Shown here piece by piece: positions 36,788-44,506 of a stretch of DNA of 64,000 nucleotides. Made by a program: the position numbers and the translations under genes. Location of the stretch: the NCBI GenBank assembly GCA_015069185.1, contig SVJB01000009.1, forward strand, positions 1 through 64,000, written 5' to 3'. Source of the stretch: Oscillospiraceae bacterium (GTDB taxonomy: Bacteria > Bacillota > Clostridia > UBA1212 > UBA1255). Positions within the stretch are counted from its first letter, which is position 1, and the number at the start of each line of letters is the position of its first letter. The notes below the pieces were generated by a model. It did no database searches, was not told the DNA's origin, and saw nothing but the letters and a program-made list of their open reading frames with translations.

Positions 36788-37557
36788 TAAATCTTACACG
36801 CATCTTTCAGTAGCAATGACGACAGCACTAATGCTCCGGATGCAAGATATTTGTCACATGATTGATAATAATTATTAACAAAACCACATATTGTTTCGCC
36901 TATGATTTTATGACCAATCTTTGACGGATGTATGCCGTCGTCACAGATCATATTCTTGTAATTATGATTAACAAGAAATGGTGTACGGATATCAATAATA
37001 TTAACATTCTTCATCAATGCTGTTCTCTCTGCCATTCTATTATAAGATTCCTGCCATCTGTATAAAATATCCTCATCCCCGAGCCATTGTAAAATATTAT
37101 CGCGGGATAATCCTTGTGATATCCAATTCATATATTTTTCAGCGCAAAGAGGCACCAGATTACAGCACGCTACATGCGCGCCAAGACTCTGTACATAATC
37201 AATCATACGGCAATACGTGTTGATAAAATCAGTTTGATTTGTCATTGGCAAGTGCTCAGCCTGAGGGAGCGCAGATATTTCTTTCCATTTATGATCACTG
37301 TCATTACCACCAAACTCCAAAATAACAAGTGTATTCTCATCACAATTATTCCGGTTTAATTTTGATAACATTTGCTCAAAACCACATATGACTGTATATC
37401 CCATATGTGAATAATTAGTGACTGTAATGCCTCTTTGAGTAACAGGCGTGAAACGTTCTTCTCTGTATGTTATATACCTTGAACGTTCTGTGTTGTACAT
37501 CACACCTTTGAGTATTGAATCACCAAAAATGTATATTTTATTAATTTGATTTTTCAT
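36787..37557 (-). CDS. SGNH/GDSL-family hydrolase
   Basis: 256 residues from ATG 37557 (GGAGG 11 nt upstream; the longer reading overlaps this site). Block I is IYIFGDSILKGVMY (nucleophile Ser in GDS), block III EFGGNDSDHKW, and block V DDGIHPSKIGHKII (Asp-His pair). Such enzymes deacetylate or de-esterify carbohydrates and lipids. No signal peptide, so it is cytosolic. It is followed by the remnant of another carbohydrate-type gene. Confidence 0.85.
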   Translation of the reverse strand: MKNQINKIYIFGDSILKGVMYNTERSRYITYREERFTPVTQRGITVTNYSHMGYTVICGFEQMLSKLNRNNCDENTLVILEFGGNDSDHKWKEISALPQAEHLPMTNQTDFINTYCRMIDYVQSLGAHVACCNLVPLCAEKYMNWISQGLSRDNILQWLGDEDILYRWQESYNRMAERTALMKNVNIIDIRTPFLVNHNYKNMICDDGIHPSKIGHKIIGETICGFVNNYYQSCDKYLASGALVLSSLLLKDACKI

Positions 37558-37806
37558 AGGCCTGACCTCCGCGATTTCTTTCATCGGATATTATTGCCTT
37601 CTTATAATCGTTTTACTACCTACAACAGCAGATTATATGTAAACAGATTTTTTGCACTACTCTACGGAACATCATTTACTCTTCTACACCCATACTTCCG
37701 GCTCTCTACAATCTGTAAAAAAGCACCTCTACTCATGGTAGAACAGCCACAAAACAATGTTTTTAGCTTGCGTTTTATTGTCTTTTATGGTACTCTATGA
37801 GTATAT

Positions 37807-37815
37807 TGATATAAT
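37807..37815 (+). promoter_or_regulatory. Extended -10 promoter of the Usp-like gene
   Basis: TGATATAAT is an exact extended -10 (TGnTATAAT) with no good -35. The start would fall only a few bases before GGAG at 37826, giving a very short leader. Confidence 0.55.
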
Positions 37816-37837
37816 AATTCGGATCGGAGCGATAGTT

Positions 37838-38257
37838 TTGGATAACATCACACAATTGCGCCGAGGCGACCGCACGGTTATTGCATGGGTTACTAATCCG
37901 TATGCTTCCCGTTCTATCGTCCAGTGCGCACGCAGAATCGCGGATGAAAATAAAGCAGAACTGATTATAATAAGTATACAGAATTCAATAAAAGATAACT
38001 GGGTATCAACTATGAAAGACCTTGAGGTATTGGTAGATGCTGCTCACAGCGCAAATGCAGAGTTGACAGTTATGTACTCTGATAATAAAATGGAGACGGC
38101 TTTTAAGACTATGTGTTCAGTAAAGCCTGCTGCAATGGTCATGGGTGTACCTGACTCCACAGGTAAAAACGATTTTGTAGATTTACTTGTAAACTATGAT
38201 AAGAATGTTTTTGTGTATACGGTGGATTCACACGGCAACGCATTGAAGCTAGCCTGA
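37838..38257 (+). CDS. Universal-stress/KdpD-type nucleotide-binding domain protein
   Basis: 139 residues from TTG 37838, chosen because GGAG lies 8 nt upstream; the 27 codons before it are hydrophobic with no ribosome site and overlap the promoter. The fold is UspA-like: RTVIAWVTNPYASRSIVQCA (first strand and helix), ENKAELIIISI, then PAAMVMGVPDSTGKNDFVDL (a G-x-S/T-type nucleotide loop). It resembles the Usp domain found in KdpD sensors. It sits 33 bp upstream of the thymidylate-kinase-like gene. Confidence 0.7.
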   Translation: MDNITQLRRGDRTVIAWVTNPYASRSIVQCARRIADENKAELIIISIQNSIKDNWVSTMKDLEVLVDAAHSANAELTVMYSDNKMETAFKTMCSVKPAAMVMGVPDSTGKNDFVDLLVNYDKNVFVYTVDSHGNALKLA

Positions 38258-38290
38258 ATTTTTTATAATTACAATAATAGGAGATAACAT

Positions 38291-38974
38291 ATGAGCTACA
38301 TAACAATCGCATTTGAAGGAATCGACGGCAGCGGAAAAGGAGTACAATTTACCAGACTCAAAGAAAAATTCGAATCAATGGGACTTAAAGTTGGCACAAT
38401 GGACTTTCCACAATACGATTCATTTTTTGGAAATGAGATTGGTATTCTTCTATCCGGAAAAAACAAAACTACAGCTGCAACTGTTGATCCTAAATCTATG
38501 GCTCTGTGGTATGCTATGGATCGTTTTATGGCATACAGAGATAATCCTCCTGCAAATGATTGCGATGTAGTCTTGCTTAATCGTTCTTCCCTGGCAAATG
38601 CTGCTTATCAAGGCACGCGAATAGATGACGAAGAACGAAATGTTTTTTTAAAATGGATTTTTGACTTAGAATTTGTACAGCTCAATATCCCAAAGCCTGA
38701 TTTATTTTTCCTGTTTGACATTCCGATAGAAACATCAATTAACAACGTAGCAAAGAAAGGCCACCGCGATTACGTTGGTGATAATGCTGATGTATACGAA
38801 AAAGATCTGAAATATCTTGATTCTGTTCGTAAGTCCTATCTTGCTTGCGCAGAAATTATGGATAATATTATAAAAATTGACTGTACCGACGGTACAGTCA
38901 ATATGAGAAGTATTGAAGATATACACAATACTGTATTAAATACTATATTAGAAAAGTTTCCGAATCTTTGTTAA
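38291..38974 (+). CDS. tmk: Thymidylate-kinase-like protein with atypical P-loop
   Basis: 227 residues; AGGAG precedes ATG. The start ITIAFEGIDGSGKGVQF has the dTMP kinase layout, but the P-loop is GxxxxGKG as in adenylate kinase instead of GKS/T. The usual DRY-xxSxxAYQG motif is here LLNRSSLANAAYQG, with Asp replaced by Asn and Tyr by Ser. The lid region KKGHRDYVGDNADVYEKDLK is retained. It would phosphorylate dTMP to dTDP, but the changed residues leave room for another nucleotide. A terminator for the opposite-strand operon is embedded in its 3' end. Confidence 0.8.
   Translation: MSYITIAFEGIDGSGKGVQFTRLKEKFESMGLKVGTMDFPQYDSFFGNEIGILLSGKNKTTAATVDPKSMALWYAMDRFMAYRDNPPANDCDVVLLNRSSLANAAYQGTRIDDEERNVFLKWIFDLEFVQLNIPKPDLFFLFDIPIETSINNVAKKGHRDYVGDNADVYEKDLKYLDSVRKSYLACAEIMDNIIKIDCTDGTVNMRSIEDIHNTVLNTILEKFPNLC
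38872..38902 (-). terminator. Terminator of the VTC operon, embedded in tmk
   Basis: Perfect 12-bp arms ATTGACTGTACC / GGTACAGTCAAT (38876-38887 and 38891-38902) with a 3-nt loop, followed by TTTTTATAAT on the minus strand. It lies 78 nt past the stop of the minus-strand lipoprotein and within tmk codons (IDCTDGTVN). Confidence 0.82.
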
Positions 38975-38979
38975 ACAAA

Positions 38980-40392
38980 CTAGAGAATAGACCATAACTC
39001 ATTACAGTATGTTTCAAGCCGTACAAATTCATCATATAGTGCGGCATTTCCGTTCATAACATTTGATATTATCTTTGGCATTGTATCTTCAATATTTGAT
39101 GCAATGATATAAGGCAGTCTGCAAACAACCTGCCCTATTATATATTCAGAAGATTGTTCCTGATATATAAAAGCATCCCAATTCTTATCCGTCCAGTCAG
39201 CTTCATCCGGATATTTCCATACATCAGTATTCTGTATAGACTTAATTGTCGGCACAGATCCACCGGGTTGGCCATTGAAGGCTAGTTGACCATCTTCAGT
39301 ATATAAATGCAAAGCAAAAACAGCTGCTGTATCCGGATTATGTGTTCTGTTATATACACCAAATCCTGATGATGAGCAAGAAATAATATGGTTATTATCA
39401 GCCTGACTAAGACCTGGAAAAGCTACAAAATCCCACATAACACCTTTTGAATCATACTCTTTGCTAATCTCCATCACCTGGCCATGCCTAATAATCTTAA
39501 ACACAGGCTGTCCGACGGTCTTTGACGCTATTCCTGGATTTATATACCCAGACATTGCTGCTACAATGCAGTCTTCGATAAGTCTGAGATTATTTCCCAT
39601 GAAGTCCGCAAAAGTTATTTTTCTACCCTCCATGTCGCACCATGTTCCATTAGAAGAGATCTCCAATAATGCTGTGTATATAGGTGAATATGTAAGATCA
39701 ATATCAGCACCATAATACGGACTGCCACTATCAGCAGTAAACTCCGTTACTGACTTTGCGATATTATGCAAAGTACTCCAGGACCAATTATTGTCTACAA
39801 GTAAATCTAGTCCCAAGCTGCTTAACACTGACTTATTATAAGAAAAACAAAGTTGATTATATTCACTTGCTACATAGTAAATGTGATTATTCACTTTGCC
39901 GCTTTTATAAATAACCTCCGGGATTTCTGTTGTATCCATTTGCAGAGAGGCTATATATCCATCAAGAGGCATGAGACTATTATATGTCACAGCATATTTA
40001 TACACCTCTGCATCCTCCATATAAAATATATCTCCTATTGTACCGGAAAGGATACGTGCCGGCGAAACAGCAGAACTATCCAGCGATACTTTTGCATCCG
40101 GATATTTGTTTTCGAATGATTTAATAAGGGATGCAGCAGCTCTTTTCTGAAAAGCGTTACTTGTATTAAATGTCCATATAACCTCGCCACTGACGTTTGG
40201 TTCATACGGATTGCCAATAACGGTCTCTGATATTATTGGAGTAGTCTCAGGAGTTGCAGTGGGAGCCTGAGCTGTAGGAGATGTTAATTCCGGTGAGAAT
40301 GATGGGCCTACGCTAAAATAACCTTCACAGCCTGTAAGCAACGATAAAAAAACGACACAAATCAAAACGTACGTACAAATTCTTTTAAACAT
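38980..40392 (-). CDS. Extracellular solute-binding lipoprotein (family 1)
   Basis: 470 residues from ATG 40392; AAGGAG 9 nt upstream decides against the ATG ten codons earlier. Lipoprotein signal (FKRICTYVLICVVFLSLLTG then Cys), a Thr/Pro linker, and an SBP_bac_1 fold: ASLIKSFENKYPDAKVSLD, DGYIASLQMDTTEIPE, NQLCFSYNKSVLSSLGLDL, SCSSSGFGVYNRTHNPDTAA. Such proteins bind sugars for ABC importers, but no permease gene is nearby. Last gene of the VTC/DUF4956/NahK operon, so it may act as a sensor or deliver to a permease elsewhere. Confidence 0.85.
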   Translation of the reverse strand: MFKRICTYVLICVVFLSLLTGCEGYFSVGPSFSPELTSPTAQAPTATPETTPIISETVIGNPYEPNVSGEVIWTFNTSNAFQKRAAASLIKSFENKYPDAKVSLDSSAVSPARILSGTIGDIFYMEDAEVYKYAVTYNSLMPLDGYIASLQMDTTEIPEVIYKSGKVNNHIYYVASEYNQLCFSYNKSVLSSLGLDLLVDNNWSWSTLHNIAKSVTEFTADSGSPYYGADIDLTYSPIYTALLEISSNGTWCDMEGRKITFADFMGNNLRLIEDCIVAAMSGYINPGIASKTVGQPVFKIIRHGQVMEISKEYDSKGVMWDFVAFPGLSQADNNHIISCSSSGFGVYNRTHNPDTAAVFALHLYTEDGQLAFNGQPGGSVPTIKSIQNTDVWKYPDEADWTDKNWDAFIYQEQSSEYIIGQVVCRLPYIIASNIEDTMPKIISNVMNGNAALYDEFVRLETYCNELWSIL

Positions 40393-40418
40393 ACCTCTTC
40401 GCTCCTTATTATAAAATT

Positions 40419-41519
40419 TCATAAGATGGATGTCACTATTCTTTTCATTTCATTCAATTTTCTTTCCATGTCCCACACCAATTTCAGTTGGGTACGGGCT
40501 CTATCTAAATTTTGTTCAGGATATTGAACATCAAAATATATATCGCCTGCAATATAATCACTTAGGAATCTCATACCGCATTCTAAAGTAAGCAATATAC
40601 ATGACTCAGGAATTAATTCTATTTCCATAGGTGTCAGCACATCTGACATACGACTCAAATATCCACTGGCATATGCCTCGAAATATTCAAGTCTCATCCA
40701 TACCTTATCAAGATCTTTTTCGTCTTCTGCAGCCGAGCTTGCAGCAAAACGTATACTATCACCAAAATCATAAAGTCGACTTCCCGGCATAACTGTGTCT
40801 AAATCAATAAAACATAAAATTTCGTCTGTATTACTATCCATCAGGATATTATTAAATTTAGTATCGTTATGGGTCACACAAAGAGGCACACTGCCGTCTT
40901 TTATTCGTTCAACAATTATTCCGCAAAAATCTTTTCTGTCCTTAACAAACTCTATTTCATCAATTACATTCTGCGCTCTACCAGAGCCATTAGTCTTTAC
41001 TGCTTGTTCAAAATCGTTGAATCTTGATACCGTATTGTGAAAATTCACAATAGTCTCATTAAGAGTCTCTGCCGGATAATCAGCTAAAATCTGTTGAAAT
41101 TCTCCAAGGGCATTACCCGCCTTATACATCAACTCAGCACTTGATGCTGTATCATATGAACTGCTACCTTCGATGTAGTCATAAGCTCTCCAACATTCAC
41201 CATTACTATCAAAGTAGTAAATGTCACCATTTTTCACAGGAATAATATTCAATGTGGATCTAGCAGCATCTTTACCTGTAGCCAATACGGCATTCCTTAT
41301 ATATTCCGTAACACCGCGTACATTTTCCATAAGGCCAACAGGGTCCTTGAAAACACTTGTATTAATCCTTTGTAAAATATATCTAACAGCTTTGTTGTCG
41401 ATTTTATTGGTGATAATATAAGTCCGGTTAATATGACCTCTTCTCAGAACCTCAACAGAAATGTTCTCACCTTTAAAATCAAAAACATGAATCAACTGCA
41501 TCAATTCAATGTCTGCCAT
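40419..41519 (-). CDS. NahK-like sugar 1-kinase (phosphotransferase/APH fold)
   Basis: 366 residues of the APH/choline-kinase fold. The start RGHINRTYIITN and RYILQRINTSVFKDPVGLMEN is the pattern of N-acetylhexosamine 1-kinase (NahK). The catalytic loop is VTHNDTKFNNILMD and the metal segment IDLDTVMPGSRLYDFGDSIR. NahK phosphorylates GlcNAc/GalNAc at C1 in the lacto-N-biose pathway. Substrate here is inferred from family only. It is 3 bp downstream of the DUF4956 gene and upstream of the solute-binding lipoprotein. Confidence 0.82.
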   Translation of the reverse strand: MADIELMQLIHVFDFKGENISVEVLRRGHINRTYIITNKIDNKAVRYILQRINTSVFKDPVGLMENVRGVTEYIRNAVLATGKDAARSTLNIIPVKNGDIYYFDSNGECWRAYDYIEGSSSYDTASSAELMYKAGNALGEFQQILADYPAETLNETIVNFHNTVSRFNDFEQAVKTNGSGRAQNVIDEIEFVKDRKDFCGIIVERIKDGSVPLCVTHNDTKFNNILMDSNTDEILCFIDLDTVMPGSRLYDFGDSIRFAASSAAEDEKDLDKVWMRLEYFEAYASGYLSRMSDVLTPMEIELIPESCILLTLECGMRFLSDYIAGDIYFDVQYPEQNLDRARTQLKLVWDMERKLNEMKRIVTSIL

Positions 41520-41522
41520 TGA

Positions 41523-42221
41523 TTATAGCTCCTCAGTAGGAACATATTGAGTTAGTTTGATTTTAAAATTACCATTGAGCACTCGAAGCTCGTCCATAAA
41601 TGCCTTTACATTCAAATCAGATGGAACCTTTACATAGTAAGTAAGCTCTGTCAGAGTACCTCCTCCTGTTACTCTAACACCTGCAAGTGAATATGCCGTT
41701 ACATATTTCTTCAAAGTATCGTCAAGCAATCCATCATAATTAATACTCTCAGGGATAGCAATAACAAGGGTTTTCTTTACAGGAGCACTTTTCTTGTTGC
41801 CTATAGCAGTGAAAATAACAATGAAAGCACAAGTAATCAATACGAATAACAACGCCGGTATAAACAACCCTGTACCCGTAATAAATCCGGCACCCATACC
41901 AAAGAAAATAAATGCAATGTTTCTTGGTTTTATTATTGAACTCCTATAGCGGATAATTGATAATGCACCGGCTAAGCTGAAAGCTCTGGCAATATTTGTT
42001 CCAATAACAGAAAGCAGCAGCGCTACTACTACAGGAATTATAATCAGGGTCAATCCCAACTCTCTATCAAAAGAAAACTCCTGAGTCGTTATCTTATAAG
42101 TAAAATAAATAATCAAGCCCAAAACAAAAGCTACAAAGATTGCTGCTAACATGTTAATTATGTTTGACAAACTATTGATAGCAATCACATTATTCAAAAA
42201 AGTTGTTAATCTACTAAGCAT
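41523..42221 (-). CDS. DUF4956 membrane protein
   Basis: 232 residues. The N-terminal half has four or so transmembrane helices (INMLAAIFVAFVLGLIIYFT, VVALLLSVIGTNIARAFSLA, FGMGAGFITGTGLFIPALLF). A cytosolic alpha/beta domain follows, ending QYVPTEEL, with a ferredoxin-like pattern. DUF4956 proteins are regular partners of VTC-domain polyphosphate polymerases. Its start overlaps the VTC stop by 8 nt, so the two are translationally coupled. It may channel or anchor the polymerase product. Confidence 0.88.
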   Translation of the reverse strand: MLSRLTTFLNNVIAINSLSNIINMLAAIFVAFVLGLIIYFTYKITTQEFSFDRELGLTLIIIPVVVALLLSVIGTNIARAFSLAGALSIIRYRSSIIKPRNIAFIFFGMGAGFITGTGLFIPALLFVLITCAFIVIFTAIGNKKSAPVKKTLVIAIPESINYDGLLDDTLKKYVTAYSLAGVRVTGGGTLTELTYYVKVPSDLNVKAFMDELRVLNGNFKIKLTQYVPTEEL

Positions 42222-43041
42222 CGATTTCCTCTCCTGTATGCTGTAATTTTATATATTCGCCGTAAAGCGTTTCATTCTCATTCATAAGCATTCTCACATA
42301 GTGTGAGCAGTATTTTGAAAATGTCTGATTACGATATCCATATTTTGATACGATTTGTACAAGCCACAAAGGCAGCTTCTCTCCGGTCTTCAGTTCAAGC
42401 ACCGCAACGCGAGGAGGATTGACTTCTTCTCCGTAACTACCGTGTGCAAGGTCAAGGTCCATCCAACGTGTACGTATATTAAAATCAAATGTTATACGAA
42501 GTTCCGGTGAATCCTTGGCAAACAATGCAACACGCTCATAGCTTACCACATTCTTTGCCTTAAGCTTCTTTGTTAAGATGGTGTATTGGAGTTCCTTGAG
42601 AATCTGCGGATTAGAAGCATGAAAAGATTCTATCCACTTCTGATTCTCTTCGGTGAAAATATAATTCTTGTCCATACCTGCATCTATTTGTTTTTCTGTT
42701 TCCTTAAGAAAATCCATAGCCTCCGTCAAAGGAAGCACCGCACGTCTTTTAATAACAAGTCCATTATATTTTGATTTAAGTTCAAAAAAAGACTTTTCTG
42801 TATTGGTTCCGTAAATTCTGAGCCGTACCTTCTGTCTATAATCAATGCCGTTCATTGTCTCGGCAAAACAATCCAGCTCCTCATTTTCAAGATATATACT
42901 ACTGATAGTATAGCAGCCATTTTCATCTGCGTGACTATCTATAGACACATAGGGGTCAAGATCTGCCATCATCTGTTCCATAACATCAAACGTAACAGGA
43001 TATTTAAACTCATACCTACTAAAATTCTCTATAACTGCCAT
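42214..43041 (-). CDS. VTC-domain polyphosphate polymerase
   Basis: 275 residues from ATG 43041 (GGTGG about 7 nt upstream; the longer reading adds 13 codons). The VTC tunnel fold is visible: FSRYEFKYPVTFDVMEQMM, YTISSIYLENEELDCFAETM, YRQKVRLRIYG, KSFFELKSKYNGLVIKRRAV, RVAVLELKTGEKLPLWLVQI. The Arg/Lys/Glu pattern (RxRIYG, ELK, KRR, ELKTG) lines the catalytic tunnel in yeast Vtc4, which makes polyphosphate from ATP. First gene of a four-gene operon. Confidence 0.88.
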   Translation of the reverse strand: MAVIENFSRYEFKYPVTFDVMEQMMADLDPYVSIDSHADENGCYTISSIYLENEELDCFAETMNGIDYRQKVRLRIYGTNTEKSFFELKSKYNGLVIKRRAVLPLTEAMDFLKETEKQIDAGMDKNYIFTEENQKWIESFHASNPQILKELQYTILTKKLKAKNVVSYERVALFAKDSPELRITFDFNIRTRWMDLDLAHGSYGEEVNPPRVAVLELKTGEKLPLWLVQIVSKYGYRNQTFSKYCSHYVRMLMNENETLYGEYIKLQHTGEEIDA

Positions 43042-43117
43042 ACTCTCACCACCTATGTTATTTATAGTCAGTCGATACATCCTTATCCGTCTATTTTATC
43101 TTGAAAATGGATATCTG

Positions 43118-44398
43118 TCAATTATTAATACTCTCATTTCTGGCGCTGGTCCTGCCATGTGCCTTAATATCTCCTGCCTTTGTCAGCGCGATCTTAGTCA
43201 GGAATGGACCAACGATTTCGTAAATCAACACGGCAAACAACGTAATATTACGTACGATAGCTCCATCCGGTCCCAGTTCTGTTGCCTTTATCGCCATGCC
43301 AAGCGCAACTCCTGCCTGCGGCAAGAGAGTAATACCTAAATATTTTACTATGTTTGGTTCACATTTAACAAGGCGCGAACTAATACCTGCTCCAAAATAC
43401 TTACCGCATGAACGGGCAGCAATATATACAACACCTATAATAACAACTGCTAACTCAGTAAATACAGACAGCTCCAGCTCCGCACCACTGATAACAAAGA
43501 ACAAAATCAAAATAGGCGCAGTCCAGCGGTCTGCTCTTTCCATCAGCTCCTCAGATACATCACAAATATTGCAAAATACAGTGCCTAACATCATGCATGC
43601 AAGTAAAGAAGAAAAGCCTACATGAATATTACCTATTTGAAATTTCAAGCAAGAAATTCCTACTGTAAGCATAACAAATGTAACGGATACTGCCATACGT
43701 TTTGAGCGCGAGTGAAAATATTTTTCACACAATGTAAACAGCAAACCCATAACAAAGCCCAGTGCAAGAGATAAAATAACCTCTAAAAGTGGCTCTAATA
43801 TTATTGAAAGAATGCTGACAGATGATACACTCAGAGATCTTGCAATACCAAAAGATATAGCAAATACAACAAGTCCTACTGCATCATCAAGAGCTACAAC
43901 AGGAAGTAACAAGCTTGTCAAAGGTCCCTTTGCCTTGTATTGCTTAACAACCATCAAAGTAGCAGCCGGAGCCGTTGCAGTCGCCACAGCGCCCAGCACG
44001 AGAGCAGCAGACAAACTCAATTTATCCGGAATGGCAAGATGTAATAAAACAAGGACAATATCAACCACAAGAGTGGTAAATACTGCCTGAAGCACACCAA
44101 TAACAGCGGCCTGTTTACCAATTTTCTTCAGTTGAGCAACTCTGAACTCATTTCCCATAGAGAAAGCGATAAAACCAAGAGCAACATCACAAATAATACC
44201 AAAACTGGATACTTGCTCTTTTGAGATGCCAATATATGGTAAATGAACTGCTCCGAGCATAAAAGGACCTACAAGCACACCGGCAACCAGGTATGCCGTA
44301 ACTGCAGGAAGATTAACCTTCTTAGCCAGACGTGATAACAACAGACCTGCAAGTAGTGCTACAGAGAGACTGATTAAAATGTTCGCTGTGGATAACAT
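43118..44398 (-). CDS. Cation:proton antiporter (CPA2/Kef type)
   Basis: 426 residues, about 12 transmembrane helices, Na_H_Exchanger family: PAVTAYLVAGVLVGPFMLG, GIICDVALGFIAFSMGNEF, ALVLGAVATATAPAATLMVV, and the ion-binding helix LLPVVALDDAVGLVVFAI with its Asp pair. It exchanges Na+ or K+ for protons. The C-terminal TrkA-N domain of Kef proteins is absent. It lies upstream of the VTC operon on the same strand with a 76-bp gap. Confidence 0.9.
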   Translation of the reverse strand: MLSTANILISLSVALLAGLLLSRLAKKVNLPAVTAYLVAGVLVGPFMLGAVHLPYIGISKEQVSSFGIICDVALGFIAFSMGNEFRVAQLKKIGKQAAVIGVLQAVFTTLVVDIVLVLLHLAIPDKLSLSAALVLGAVATATAPAATLMVVKQYKAKGPLTSLLLPVVALDDAVGLVVFAISFGIARSLSVSSVSILSIILEPLLEVILSLALGFVMGLLFTLCEKYFHSRSKRMAVSVTFVMLTVGISCLKFQIGNIHVGFSSLLACMMLGTVFCNICDVSEELMERADRWTAPILILFFVISGAELELSVFTELAVVIIGVVYIAARSCGKYFGAGISSRLVKCEPNIVKYLGITLLPQAGVALGMAIKATELGPDGAIVRNITLFAVLIYEIVGPFLTKIALTKAGDIKAHGRTSARNESINN

Positions 44399-44506
44399 TG
44401 TATGTAAAAGCCTTCTTTCTTCGAAAAAACATTATATTATTTTATCCAGCCAATTGTTTTACCACAATATACTTTAATAATCAAGTACTTCAGAATAATA
44501 ATTTTC

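Noticed and set aside
37757-37837. 27-codon N-terminal extension of the Usp-like protein
   Set aside because: It spans the extended -10 promoter and lacks a ribosome site; the TTG at 37838 has GGAG at correct spacing.
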